Below, one piece after another: positions 23,526 to 34,837 of a stretch of 64,000 nucleotides of DNA (position 1 is the stretch's first letter; every line of letters begins with the position of its first letter). The translations under genes and the position numbers were made by a program. The notes beneath the pieces were generated by a model. The model saw only the letters and a program-made list of their open reading frames with translations, was not told the DNA's origin and ran no database searches. The DNA is from Catenaria anguillulae PL171 (Eukaryota > Blastocladiomycota > Blastocladiomycetes > Blastocladiales > Catenariaceae). Location: NCBI GenBank assembly GCA_002102555.1, contig MCFL01000014.1, positions 1 to 64,000 of the forward strand, in the 5' to 3' direction.

Positions 23526-25216
23526 TCAGCGCATAGGCCTCCTCAACGAATCCGCCCTCCTAGGCACCTGCGCCACATCTGCCTCGACCAAGTACGCTGC
23601 TGGGAAATAACCCGTGACTGCGGGTCGGCCATGGGTCGGATGGCGCGTGCCGAGCGCCCACCCGTCGGCAAATCGGTTGTGCACCGTGACTAGGTCGCCC
23701 GCAAGCAACGGCAGTTCGCCGTCTTGCGTGCCAGGGAACCCGCCGCGCACCTTGGCCACGGTGGCTTCGGTTGCATCTACACCCGTGCATTGTGGGGGGA
23801 TCGGGGCAATGGCGGCAGTCGACGGCGAGGGCGGCGATGAGGAAGAAGCAAGCAACGGGGCAGATCCGGCAGTCGCGGCAAGCCCGCCTGCGGTGAGCGC
23901 GGCGGGTTGCGGTGGGGTGAGCGGGGCTTGCTGGGTCATGGCGGGCTGTGCATCCGCGGCCGTCCGAGCAGTGGCTGTGATGCCGGCGCCGCAGCAGCTG
24001 TGGTGGCCGAGGGCCGCGCAAGCGTCATTGGCTCTTCCTTCATCAACTCTGCGCGATCCACCTTGCGCCTGGTCCAGAAGAGCGTCGCGAGCCCAATCAC
24101 AACGCCCACGGCCAACACAATCAGCACAATGTACCCAATGGGCAATCCCTTGGTGCACGGTTCGCGATCGTTTTCGTCACACAACGGGGCTTGCGCGACA
24201 TTGTTGCCCGCGGCCGCCAAACGGGATCGCAACGTTGCGCACGTGCCAGCTTCAATGCCCTTGCACCCATTGTCGCAGGCCGTGATTTCGTCCGTGTACC
24301 CGCAATTGCCGCGGCCAAAGTCCATTTCGTTGGTGATTCCGGAAATGCATCCGGATTCGCTCGTCGCGTACGGGTGCTTTTTCAGGTCGGTGGCAAATTT
24401 GTTGCCAAGGTCGCGTGCAGATTGGCCAACGGGACAGGCTGTGCCATTGTTAAGGTCGTGCAGGATGGAATCTGCACGCTCGTCAAACGTGGATTGGCAC
24501 ACTTTGGGCGCGGGACCAAGTGCCGAGCAGGGGTGCTTTGCAGTATCGCGGTAATACTGGAACAAGTCGATGCAAAACTGCGTCTTGTAAAAGAGCTGGT
24601 TGGGCACACTGCACCCAACCTTGTCGATCATATAAGTCTGGATGTAGCGCGTCGGGTACGAGTAGTTTTGTGTGGCGTAGACCGTGTCAAAGTGCGAGCC
24701 CGAGTCGAGCGGGGCCGGGATCGAGTCGGGTTTCTTTTTCGGGAAGGCTTGGGCAAAGTAGGCGCGCAGGTCAATGGGCACGTACAGGCCCGTGAATTGC
24801 CTGCACGTGTTTGTCCGCTCGAGTGAAATGCATTCGGCGTTTTGACGCGAGGCGACTTTGCAACGTCCCGATTCGCAGTCGGACGAGCCCGAGGGCGAAG
24901 ATGTGGGCGTGGGTTGTTGCTGGCCGGCACCGGACGAGGTGGGCGTGGCCGCGGCCGTAGCGGTGGAGGGGCGGGACGTGGATGCCGGGCGATCATTGTT
25001 ATTGTTGGGTGGGTTTTGGTTGGTGACGGGCGGGAGCGGAAGGCCGGTTGGGAGGACTTGGGGTGCCGGGTGGGGCGCGGCACTGGCGAGCTGCACGGCC
25101 GCCAGCAGCACGGCGAGTATGGCCAAGAAGAGCATGGGTTTGTTGGGTGCGGCGAACGGCTTGAAGCGGGTTTGGTGGTGCCGGCCACTTGGATGGTTGC
25201 GAGGAGTGGGGATCAT
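23526..25216 (-). CDS. Single-pass membrane protein with cytoplasmic SH3 domain
   Basis: Receptor-like architecture. Two starts are possible, the ATG at 25216 (MIPTPRN) and one at 25135 immediately before the hydrophobic signal MLFLAILAVLLAAVQLASA. Next come a Ser/Thr/Pro/Gln-rich linker, a Cys-rich ectodomain (CESGRC, CISLERTNTC, CSVPNQLFYKTQFC, GNCGYTDEITACDNGC) with likely N-glycosylation sites (NYS, NGT), one membrane helix GYIVLIVLAVGVVIGLATLF followed by WTRRK, and a cytoplasmic tail. The tail ends in an SH3 domain: ATVAKVRGGFPGTQDGELPL, GDLVTVHNRFADGWALG, GYFPAAYLVE. Tail and membrane part join only if one base is restored in the GGG at 23943-23945. The layout fits cell-surface sensing coupled to polyproline partners. 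No intron is needed. The ligand is unknown. Confidence 0.8.
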
Positions 25217-25923
25217 GGCAAAGGATCTCGTGTCGGGAGGAAGGGAGGGAGATGAGATGGGCATGTGGCAGAAGAGAGAAATGCAATAGGTCAATGTCCT
25301 AGCAATTAAGTGCGGAACCCTTGCAATGGAGGGGTTGTGCCTTTGGTGTGATTCAACATGGAATGCAGGAGAGAGAGAGAGGCAGAGAGAGAGGCAGAGG
25401 GAGAGAAAGATCAGCTATTTGTCTGTTTCCCATCATGATCCATGCAAAACAATACCAGTGCCTCTGATGGGCTATGCATAGGTATGTACGGTGGACAGAC
25501 ACGGCGGGCCAATTTCAGGCACCAGTCACGAGTGAGTGTGAAGAGAGCGGTACAAGACGACTACCTACCTAAACTGGACCGAGCACCGAGAGTGTAAATC
25601 CGTGCTCGAGCGATAAGTCCTAGCTTGCGGCCGCGGTACGGTACGCTGTCGCGGTGCAACGCACGTTTGCTTGCTCATTGCAATTGGAGTTGCGGTCACA
25701 AACTTGAAACCGTTCAAAACTGCCTCGCGTTTCTCGCGTCCAACAGTCGCTCAGTCGCTGGACGGATCGGCGACCTGCAACTTCGATTCGATCATTTGAT
25801 CATGATCATGCATCAGAGCTCGAGGGAGACTTTTCTATAACGCAACGCCATTAGCATTCGCGCTGGGCTGCAATTGTCAGTGAGTGCAATCGACTTGGAT
25901 CTTCTCATTCAGCACAAGACATC
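25217..25923. promoter_or_regulatory. Divergent intergenic region with GA-rich repeat
   Basis: About 700 bases between the SH3 membrane protein and MED17. An imperfect GA repeat occupies about 25369-25410. Purine tracts of this kind can be promoter elements in fungi, but no function is shown here. Confidence 0.45.
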
Positions 25924-28787
25924 ATGGACCATCCGCAACCACACCACAACCCCACAACCCTCGCCCACTTCGCCATCCGCACCGACAGATTCCACCGTTG
26001 CGGCCAGTCGATCGCGCTTTCTCCAGGCAAACAACAACCCGCTGCGAGCGTCCATCTTTGACACGGGACTCGTTGTCCAGGACATTCTCCCCGACTCGCG
26101 GCTCCATCTCGTCACCACCACCGTCAACCCGCTCGACCGCCTCAAGCGCGACGCTCCCGCCATCCTCCACAACCCGGCCGTCCTCAAGTCGCATCGCCAA
26201 TGGACGCTGTCCTTTCTCCACGGCCAGCCGCCCACCAGCGCATCCTCATCATCACATCAGCAGCAGCATCAAGATGGGGACCTATCGCATTCGCTTGCCG
26301 GCAATGATCAGATGGATGTCGACCAACCCGCTGAGGATAACGGCCATGCGGCAGACCAGAGCGAGTCCTCTTCGAATAGCTCAGACAAAGCGAATCCGAA
26401 TCTGAATCCGAATCTGAATCCGAGTCTGATCCCGAACTTGACCCTGCACCTGCTCTCATCAATGGCGCCGATGCCGTCCCAGTGGTACCACTGGCGACCC
26501 ATGGCGCTGATGCGGATGCGGGTGACCTCATCCCAAACGATCCAATCATGTCGGCTCCCGACAAGGCACACTTTTCCTTTGACGAAATAACGCTTCGCCG
26601 CGCCGAAATCGATCAGGCTCTCCTGTACGTTGCTTGTCCGTCGTCTCCACCTTCACGCTTCTTCTTTTCCCTGACTCCCCGGCTCCCAAATCTTGATCCG
26701 TGTACGCCACAGCCAATACCTCAACGACATTGGCCACCTCACCTGCATCCTCGACGGCCTACTCGCCGCGCCCCCACCCAACCCACACATGCCCACCAAC
26801 GCCAATGCCATGTACGAACCCGACGCTTTTATCCGCAAACACTTTCACGCCATCCACATCGACAAGCCCGACCTGCCCGCGCGCCACAAACTTGACCACT
26901 TGCTCTACATGCATGCGCACCATCGGGCTGTGCTCGCATCCATGGCCTCGCAACTCGCGCGTGGTGCCGCCGACCTCGCGCCAATGTCCACGCCGACCAG
27001 TGTTTTTTCACATGCACGCTCTGGCCCTGCGCGCGCGCCGGTGGCCCTTGGCGTTGCCGCCACCGCCCCCACCGGGAAAGCCCAATCCGGGCGCAATCAT
27101 GGTGGATTTCGGATTTGCGCCGTATGGCGGCGGCAGTAGCGCCGCCGCGGCCATACCGTTCCCGTGGCCGCGCGCACTCCTGTATCGCGTTTTCCTGGTC
27201 AGGTCGTTTCGGGTATGGATGACACGTGGCCCGTGCCGCTCAATGACGAGCCCGTCAAGCCTGATGCACACACCGTGGTCCGGGTGTCGCCGTATTTGAG
27301 GGTGTATTTGCAAGTGGGCGGGTCGGCGGGCAGGCGCAGGGAGTTTAGTGTGCGTCGCGAACGGGGTGGCGGGGCTGCTGCTGCAAAGGAGCCCAGTGAG
27401 CGTACCGGGTCGACGGCCACAGTCGTCTCTGACGACGCGGTCGTGACGGCAGCCACGGCGTATGCGCGGCGCGCTCGGGCAAGGGGTGCGGCGACGCGAG
27501 CAAAGGACAAGCGACATGCCATTGATACCATTTTGCGCCGGGCTCAGGCAAATTAGTGTCCACGTACCAGCTGATGAGCATGGTCGCGGATGTTGCACAG
27601 TTAGGGCCCAGTTATGGGTATTCGTCGGCAAGTGTCAAGGATGACGAGGGCAGAATTGTGGTGCCACTCGGGGGGCGGGCGATTTGACGATTTCGATGGA
27701 GGAGGTTCCTGGATCGTCAGATGAGGGGGAGGAGGAAGACGACAACTACGACAACAACAACAACCAAAACATGGACACGCACGGCGAGGGAGCAATTGGA
27801 GACGAGATCGCCGCCAAGTCGAGTCCGGAAAAGGAAGCGCAAGGGTCGCAAGCGCAAGCATGCGGCGGTGGATGCGGATGGCGATGTCGACATGACTGGC
27901 GCTGTTGCTGCGCCATCAAGCCCATTGGCCGGCGGCCATCCACGTGCACAACTCCAGGCACCAAAGCACGTCGCCAACCAGATACCTCGATCCGATCCAT
28001 GCTCGACCCGCTCCTACTCGCCATGGATATGCCGCTGTTTGATTTTGTTCAATGGGTCGAGTTTTCCGACTTTGTTCGCGACATTCATGCCCACGTCCGC
28101 CGTTCCCTGCAACTCGCGCGCATTGTGCTTCCCGACGCGTCGGGCGTGCGCATGCACGTGCCGCAGGAATCCGAGGTCTCATCGTCATCACTTGCTGCCG
28201 GCGGCGGCGCACGTGGCGGGCGCACTGGCGCAGGTGGAGAGGCACCCACGGCCGACCCGGCCGCCGACGCAGAATCGTGGTCTGGACTCGAGATTCAAGT
28301 CTTTCTCTCGCCACGGGTCCGCGCGCCTCGCTTCTCGTCGTCGTCGTCTCACTTGCTTCTGGATCGCACATCGCTCCCAGTGTTTATTCTGGGTCTGTCG
28401 CCACCCTGCAAACTGTTTGTGCGCGTCCACGACGCCATCCGGTTCCGCAACTTGACCCCGACCTCGCGGCAAATCCAAGACCTCGTCAACCATCATGTGG
28501 AGCGCGAGCTTGCCCAGCAGGTGCATGCGCGCGCCAAGCAGTGGGGCATGGCGGGCAACACGAAGGATACCTTACGCGTCAAGGTGAGCGTCAATTGGTC
28601 GACACAATTTGAAGGAGGACCCAGCGTCAAGTTGAGCGTGTATGCGGCGGGCGAGGGAGCAGTGGCGGCAGCTGGCGGGTTGGATGCAGCGGCGGCGCAG
28701 GGCGGAGCGGTGGCAAAGACCATTGAGGTGCATAGGTTTGGGCCTGGGTGGGTCGAAAGGGCGTTGGTAGAGCTTGGTGTGATTTAA
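25924..28787 (+). CDS. MED17: Mediator subunit Med17 (probable)
   Basis: Probable Mediator head subunit Med17, a scaffold contacting RNA polymerase II. The start is probably the ATG at 25924 (MDHPQPHHN); the longer frame from 25874 has only a TTG start. Supporting stretches: FDEITLRRAEIDQAL, then, after an intron at about 26624-26711, QYLNDIGHLTCILDGLLA, which fits the Med17 helix motif; RARRWPLALPPPP followed by KPNPGAIMVDFGFAPYGGGS, which fits the Med17 block where an RNW-like segment leads to a VDxGYRSAGS-like motif; and a long C-terminal part ending WVERALVELGVI. An acidic Glu-Ser repeat lies at 26394-26435. The frame changes several times (near 25965-26030, 26395, 27000, 27150, 27700 and 27850) by single-base losses and possibly further introns. 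Assignment rests on motif spacing, so it remains probable. Confidence 0.65.
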
Positions 28788-28990
28788 GTTGTGCGTGTTT
28801 CCGAGAGGTTGGTGGAGCTTAGGTAAATCGGTGTAGGCATTTAAACGCTTTCTTTGTCGTGTGAATACATTCAAATGTCAATTACTTCCTTTCAACAAGC
28901 CTCTCATTTTCCGTTATGTATATATGCAACTTGCCCGTGAGTAAGAACTGTATCAATTCGTGTGTAGTATGTACGTATATTCGTCATTTT

Positions 28991-29389
28991 TTACCGTCGC
29001 GTCCTCATGTTCTCCTGATCGAAGTGAAGTGTGGCCCGAAGCGTGGCAGACGAGGCAGCCTGGCGCCGGCGAGCCGCCGCCGCGACCACTGCGCAATTGA
29101 GAATTGAGGATGACGCCAGCCACGATGGCAATGGGGAAAATGCAAGAACGGCTCACATAGGGCATAGTATGTCAAAAAAAAAAAAAAAAAAAAACAGCGT
29201 ACAAACCTCCATTCAACGCAGACGCAAACATGGGCAAGACCTAACAACTATTTTCCGAGAAGTGTCAGTCAACCCTACATACATACTTGCACGATTGCCT
29301 AGATGCTTCCCAGTTGCCCTCGACTCCGTCTGAACAAGTGCAATCATGTTCAAGTGTGCAGCAGCACGACGGAAGTCTTGGTCGATAAC
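28991..29389 (-). CDS. Possible small spliced gene, 5' end not found
   Basis: One convincing exon at 29389-29287, preceded by TTTTTCTAG and followed by GTATGT, reads VIDQDFRRAAAHLNMIALVQ then TESRATGKHLGNRA. After a 45-bp intron (29241-29286) a short exon near 29240 begins VLPMFASALNG or, in the phase dictated by the first exon, SLAHVCVCVEW. A third part reaches a stop at 28991 or further down. The phases disagree by one base. The segment looks like part of a small helical protein, perhaps membrane-associated, but no family is recognised. The 5' exon, somewhere above 29390, could not be identified. Confidence 0.35.
29174..29194. repeat. Poly-A tract (21 bases)
   Basis: Run of 21 A on the plus strand, probably inside an intron of the small minus-strand gene, where it reads as a T tract upstream of an acceptor. 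Confidence 0.9.
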
Positions 29390-30719
29390 CTAGAAAAACA
29401 CAAACGTTTTCAAGCCCCTCGTTAGTACAGACCACAAAGTGTACTACGAGTGCGAGTGCAAGCCCAAGTCGAGTCAAATAAGAAAGCAGGATGCGAAGAC
29501 GAAAAAGAAAAAAGGTTGCATCGTGGTTGCCAACTTGCGTGCGTGATTCGAGCGTCAAGATGCGCAGCTGCTGACAGCGAGTCGAAAGGTGGAAAGTCGT
29601 GCGTGCATCGAGTTGGGAAGCGCAGCAGCAGCAGCAACAGGTAGAGTGTGTCGCCTTGGCCCAAACGCTTTCCGAATATGTCCCCTAACCCTGTGTTTAG
29701 CCGTGGAGGATGACTACCCAAGCCGCGAGTGGAAATGTCACCAGACCATGAGACCTCCCCCCCCCCAAAGTAGAGGCCTCATGTGTATAAGGTGTGTGAT
29801 CCGTGAAGGTGCGGCGGCCAGAATAGCATCCCCAATCATGTCGACCCCATACCGCCGGGAAGCGGGACAGAAAGGTGTTCGGACGAACGGTCCACGATTC
29901 GGGGTTGGGGGGCAAAGACTGCCTTCCAAGGTCTACCTGCCGTGTGCCTGTTGATTGTTGCGATCGTGATGCGAGCGCGCAGCCGGAGTGGGGTTGCGCT
30001 TTGTCGTCGAAAAAACAGCTTCTTGGTGGCTCGAGGTGAGAATCAAACTGGATCTTGCACTTGCACTTGCACTTGCACCACTCGTACTCGGTCCCAAGGG
30101 TTTTCGTCGCGCCGTTCTTGTTCTTGGAGGAACGAAAAAGAGTGCGGACAAAAAAAAAAAAAAAACAGAGGGAGCAACGAGGGGGAGCGGGGATACGGGC
30201 CTGTGGTACGTGGATACTTCAACGAGTGGCGCGGGAGCGATTGCAGCGAGTGTCTGAAGTGTGGTCATTCGCGGTGGGAGTGGTGTGTATGTGTTGAGTA
30301 CTTTCCGGCCAACGCCTACACATGGGGCTCAATGAAGTGGTGGCACTTGCCGTCAAGACGCGCGTCGTCATGATTACAGATTTGAACGGATCAATGTCGG
30401 TTGTGTGGGCTTCCGATGAACAAAACCACCTTCTCCAGCTCCAGTCGAACATGGGCGTTATTAGCGTTTCCCACCAAAATCTGTCATCAAACACAAGACA
30501 AGACCGGTATGACTGAATCAATTTGCAGACGCAGTTTACATGTCCTTTCAAAGTCATCCGAGATGCGGATGCGAGGCCCATGGTGATGGTTTGGAATGAG
30601 ACTTAACAGCAACCAAACAAAAAGAGAGAACGAAAAGAGGTTTACACATACAAAGAGATGACAACATACAAGAGATACAATACAAATTAATGAAGTGGAT
30701 ATAGTGGACATGATCAGCA
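29390..30719. other. Gene-poor stretch with homopolymers and a hexamer repeat
   Basis: About 1.3 kb without a gene I can defend. It contains a C9 tract at 29758-29766, an A16 tract at 30150-30165 and about five copies of the hexamer TTGCAC at 30053-30080. On the minus strand, MTTLQTLAAIAPAPLVE (from 30268) precedes a possible intron with a T16 tract, and a frame reading NKNGATKTLGTEYEWCKC follows. This could be a small spliced gene, but neither part resembles a known family. Confidence 0.4.
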
Positions 30720-31296
30720 GCAAAGAAGTGAATCCGAGCCAAATCCAAGCTGACGGTTGTTGTCGCTGTCAAGAGAGGACATCCAAGAACCACTCCTTGT
30801 GTCACCCGAAACGCATGCCTTGTCCATGCAGTGGCCCGTTGCGACAACTCGAATGCGATTCCGGATGCCTTGGTCCGCTCCAGCACCCAAGCGAACGACA
30901 AAACACCCCCGTACCTCACTTGCACGCTTGATTGCCACGCCTGAATCAAGCACGCCAGCGTTCATTTGGCCGAGCCACCAGTCGACCACGGGCGTGTTCT
31001 TACCTCCAACAGCGCGTGGAGTTGAGCTGGTTGATGGACCTGGCCGACAGGACAATGCCGAGCCGCTCTAGATTGTGATCCCACCACTGTAGCGCATCCA
31101 GGTTCCCTTTGCGGCTGGCTTCCAACACTGCTGCTTGTGAAACGGCCATGGGAATGCTATGGTCACCGCCGGCCCCGACGCACCAATCCATGGTGGCAAA
31201 GTGCTTGTCGCGACCTGAGTGGTTCAAGTTGACGCAAATCTTGTCCCGGACACTTGGGTTTGCACACAATGACGGCAAGATGCCCAACGACGACAA
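30720..31296 (-). pseudogene. Ankyrin-like repeat fragment (VLQWW type)
   Basis: Three consecutive units of about 34 residues can be read on the minus strand: one containing HFATMDWCVGAGG and AVLEASRKGN, the next LDALQWWDHNLERLG, the third TPVVDWWLGQMNAG followed by GVAIKRASE. The pattern (hydrophobic-x-WW, then an ASxxGN turn) is the ankyrin-like repeat I associate with large gene families of zoosporic fungi. A frame shift falls between units two and three (about 31010). No start codon with flanking sequence and no complete protein can be built, so this looks like a remnant or a partial gene downstream of Argonaute. It could instead be one exon of a gene broken by missing bases. Confidence 0.45.
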
Positions 31297-31879
31297 GTAC
31301 TACAATACTAATGTGATGGGTCCGACTTCGACTTGTTTGAGGGATGGGCAGAGCAGGCAAGCGAGGGCCAAAGAGCACTCTGAAATCTGGCTATGGACCC
31401 TAAGATTTGATGACCGAGTTTCGGTCACTTCAATGCGGGCTTTGTTTTGGTCGAGCCTCTGGTTCTTGACATATCCAAGTCTTGAGCGCTCAAAGAGGGT
31501 GGATTGGCAACGATCACGGACGAATTGATTCTCATTGAGTGACCTGGAGGCATTTCTTCAATAGCATATGCGGGGCAACCAGCGGCGGACATGGAACTCA
31601 TTTGAATCCAGCTGTCGGATCCTTTGAGGTGTGACGGCGAGTTTGGGTCGCACTGGTGTGTTCACAATCATTACATTCCATGGATGAGAAATACACTGCT
31701 GATGGGTGTGAAGAGGAGGACAGAAAACGCAATTTGACGGTTGAGAATTCGAGATGACAGAAGACCGATGAATCATGAGCAAGTAAAAAGCAAACAAAAA
31801 CCAAGAAAGCGGTAATGGATTTAGTTGTACTGCTGCCGCTGAAAAGACCCCTGTCTCCACGGCAAAGCACATCCCAGGC
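31297..31879. other. Intergenic, downstream of Argonaute
   Basis: About 580 bases, AT-richer than its surroundings. Open frames here look random. It probably holds the Argonaute 3' untranslated region and terminator. Confidence 0.4.
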
Positions 31880-34837
31880 TCACATGAAAAACATACTGAA
31901 TAAATCGCAAGACAAGGGGTGAGTGAAAAGTTCGGTCATGAATGTGAAATGAAGCGTCTTGTGCGTACCTATTGCCAAGCTTGGGATGCAAGGCTGCCAC
32001 TTCTTGCGGGACACCATCCGACGAGAATGTGCGAGCGACGCCTCGGACGACTCATACTTGACGTGATGACGGGCACGGAAACACACCAAATGCGCATAGT
32101 AGGCCGCGGGCGCCACCGACACGGACCGGGTGCACCGAGCATATGTGTAGCACTGGTGGTACGTAAACAGCTGAAGGTCGTCGGCCGTCCAGTTCATCTC
32201 GTCGTGAATCACAATGTAACGCGTCGGACGCGACGTGCCCTGCAAACCGGCTTGCGATTGCAGAAAAAGTCAAAGTCAGTCGGATGGGTGACGCCCGAAT
32301 CGACCACGAGCCGGCTTTAATGTTTCCTGAGCGGTCCACGTCACGCGGGTTGGACGCAAAGAAGCGAGTATGATGGCGCTTTTGCACCAAAATGAAGGTG
32401 AGCTTGGTTGCGGACGCATTGAGCTCGGCGAGCACGGCCGCATGGCGTTGACTTCAGCGTCACGGACAAGTGCGAATTGGCCCTCGAGACACCGTCACGG
32501 TACATGATGACGCGCGCCGGCAGACGGCCAGAATTGAAGGCTTGGTATTGCTGGAGTAAATCGCGGAACATGCCCCGGCATCCACAATCTCTTCTTGACG
32601 CAGCGGTTGCATCTTGATACGGTCTGGTAACGGAGCAGTTGGGGTCGAGTGAACCAACCATGGACGCAATGGAGGCTTGGTTGGTGCCGGGAGCAGGATG
32701 GGTCACGTCGGCGCCGACAATCATGGTGGGTTCGGTCAAGAATTGGACTGCTTGAGATGGAAGTTGAACGAGGTGCCCTTGACCTTTGTGTTGACCTTGA
32801 GCGCAACATTGGCCCAATACTGCGGGTTGGCACGCTGGATCTTGGCCTGCACAAGGCACTGAGTCGGCACGCCGAGCACGGTTTCACCAATGCGCTTGAT
32901 TTCGGCGTACAGGCCGACTTCACGGCGCGGGAGGACAACAATGAAAAGCTCCGGGTAGGCTTGGAATTGGTCACCCGTTGACTTCCACAGCGCCTGCAAG
33001 GCAGCTCGACACCCTCAATTCGCGGCTGGGCAATGTGAATCGGGTACGAGTCGCGCGTCTTCTTGAGGGTTGAACATGAGTCCCATGCGCGACGCTTCGT
33101 TGAAGAATCCGTCCAGTATGCCAGCCACGGCATTTCGTCCATCATGCGCGGGTTCACGAACGACAAAACACCCAGCGAGGTGATACGGGCCCCTGCTTGA
33201 CACCTAACCGGCAAAGTTCCAAGCGCCATCCCGCGGCATCATGGATTTTCCACCACATCGAGCTGCGGGGTCGGCAGAATGCGGCCATCGAGCGTCATTG
33301 GGTCGCGGTTGACGGAAATGCCATGACTTGACATACTGGTCTTGGTCAAGTGCCAGGCGGGTAACAAGCTTGGCAATCTGGTCCTTGCGCTCGAGCGGCT
33401 TCTTTGCGGCAATCTTGATGACCTCGGATGTTTGGTCGGTCGACAATTGGCCACGGAACTTTTGGCCGGGCTCAATGGTGGCAATTTCCATCGGGAGGAA
33501 AGTCTGCTTTTGCTGGAACCAACAACGAGGCAAGGCAAGTTCTTGAATCGCAGTTGAAGGTTGTAGGTCTCGGCAAAGTACTGGGTGACCGACACTTGAC
33601 GGCTGCCGGGAGCAGAGCCAGCTGGACCGCGCTGAGCGGTGGCACCGCCACGACCGCGACCACGCGGGGCGTCACCGCCTCGGCCACGGCCGGTCGCACC
33701 GCTTCGTCCTGTGCCTGCTCAGCGGGCGGGTTGAGCGTAAACAAGGACTTGTCGGCCGATGTGCGCGACAGCTTGAGCACGCCATACCTGGTTTTGCCGT
33801 TGCGATGCACGGTCGACACGCCACCATGCGCAGGGCTTGTCGATCTTCTTGTGATCCGACGGCGTGAGCTCCTGGCCCATGAGCTGGTTGACGGGCCGGC
33901 CAAGCACTTGAGCGCAAAACTCGACCACATTTATTGGTCGATAAAACGCCGTGTAGGCGGTGTCGACGTTGAGCGTCATGCGACCCATTCCCATGCGCGC
34001 AGACATGAAAACGCCAGACAGCAGGTCCAGTCCGCCAGACAGCTTGGTCGCGGGCAGGGCCGGGTCGAAGAAGGAGCGGCCCGCCGGGATCATTTTGCGC
34101 GACGGCACTTGGCGGAACATGACATCAATGGCCTGGTGCAGCGTCAGAATGTTGTTGGACATGGGCGTCCTGCCCTGCAAGTAGAGTTGCAGGTCCGACA
34201 TGGCAAGTTCACCCACAAGACGGAACGTGAGCTTGAATTGCTTGGTGTTGGGCGTGCCGTCACGACGGTCGGGCGGTCGGCCGGCGGGGGCAAGTCGACC
34301 ACGAAGGTCATGGTATCGTTGGGCAGGCGGTTGGCCGCAAAGACATTCTTGACACCGTCGAAACCCTGTATGGACAAAGAGTGAGCGAGTTGCGACGGTG
34401 GGCTACAAGGCGTGGGAACAACAATTGCAAACGTACACAGGTAACCTTGAGCTTGGGAACATAATCTTGCTCAAATTGCGCCCAAACTTTGCGGGCAAGA
34501 GACTTTGTGGGCTCAGGGTCGGCTATTGGGAGCAATTTTAGGCCAGGTCAGATAAATTTACTCACCTCCGGCGAATGGGAGCTAAGTGCAGCTGCCAGTA
34601 TACGGCGGATTGAAGAAGACAATGAGCAGTCCACGGTCAGACATGAAAGGAGCATGGCAACATACTCGCCACATCATAATGATAAATGGTTGCGTCACCG
34701 AGCGAGGAGAACTCGTAGTGGTTGGCGACAACCTTGATGGGCTGGCCGAGTTTTCCCTGTCCTGGGCGGCGGACAAACCCGGCCGTCGAGTACGACTCCT
34801 GGCCGAGCGAAAACTTTTGAGGTTGCTGCCTCGACAT
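31880..34837 (-). CDS. AGO1: Argonaute (AGO clade), slicer residues conserved
   Basis: Small-RNA-guided effector of RNA interference, about 880 residues. Start at 34837 ([15 protein letters not shown]). N domain: [34 protein letters not shown]. Linker 1: [102 protein letters not shown] (Asp 1), RQEEIVDAG (Glu finger), [11 protein letters not shown] (Asp 2), [40 protein letters not shown] (His). The DEDH tetrad is therefore complete. Introns: one at 31896-31968 before the terminal exon (MFFM-like end), one near 34380-34440, and one or two near 34515-34670. At least eight single-base breaks interrupt it (for example A5 at 32264-32268, and near 32309, 32438, 32485, 32573 and 32745). Given the retained motifs, I read it as an intact gene with sequence errors. 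Confidence 0.93.

Noticed and set aside
25369-25410. GA-rich repeat as a CRISPR-like or minisatellite array
   Set aside because: It is a simple dinucleotide repeat without spacers.
29174-29194. Poly-A tract as the tail of a retroposed element
   Set aside because: No target-site duplication and no element body upstream; on the coding strand it is a T tract likely inside an intron.
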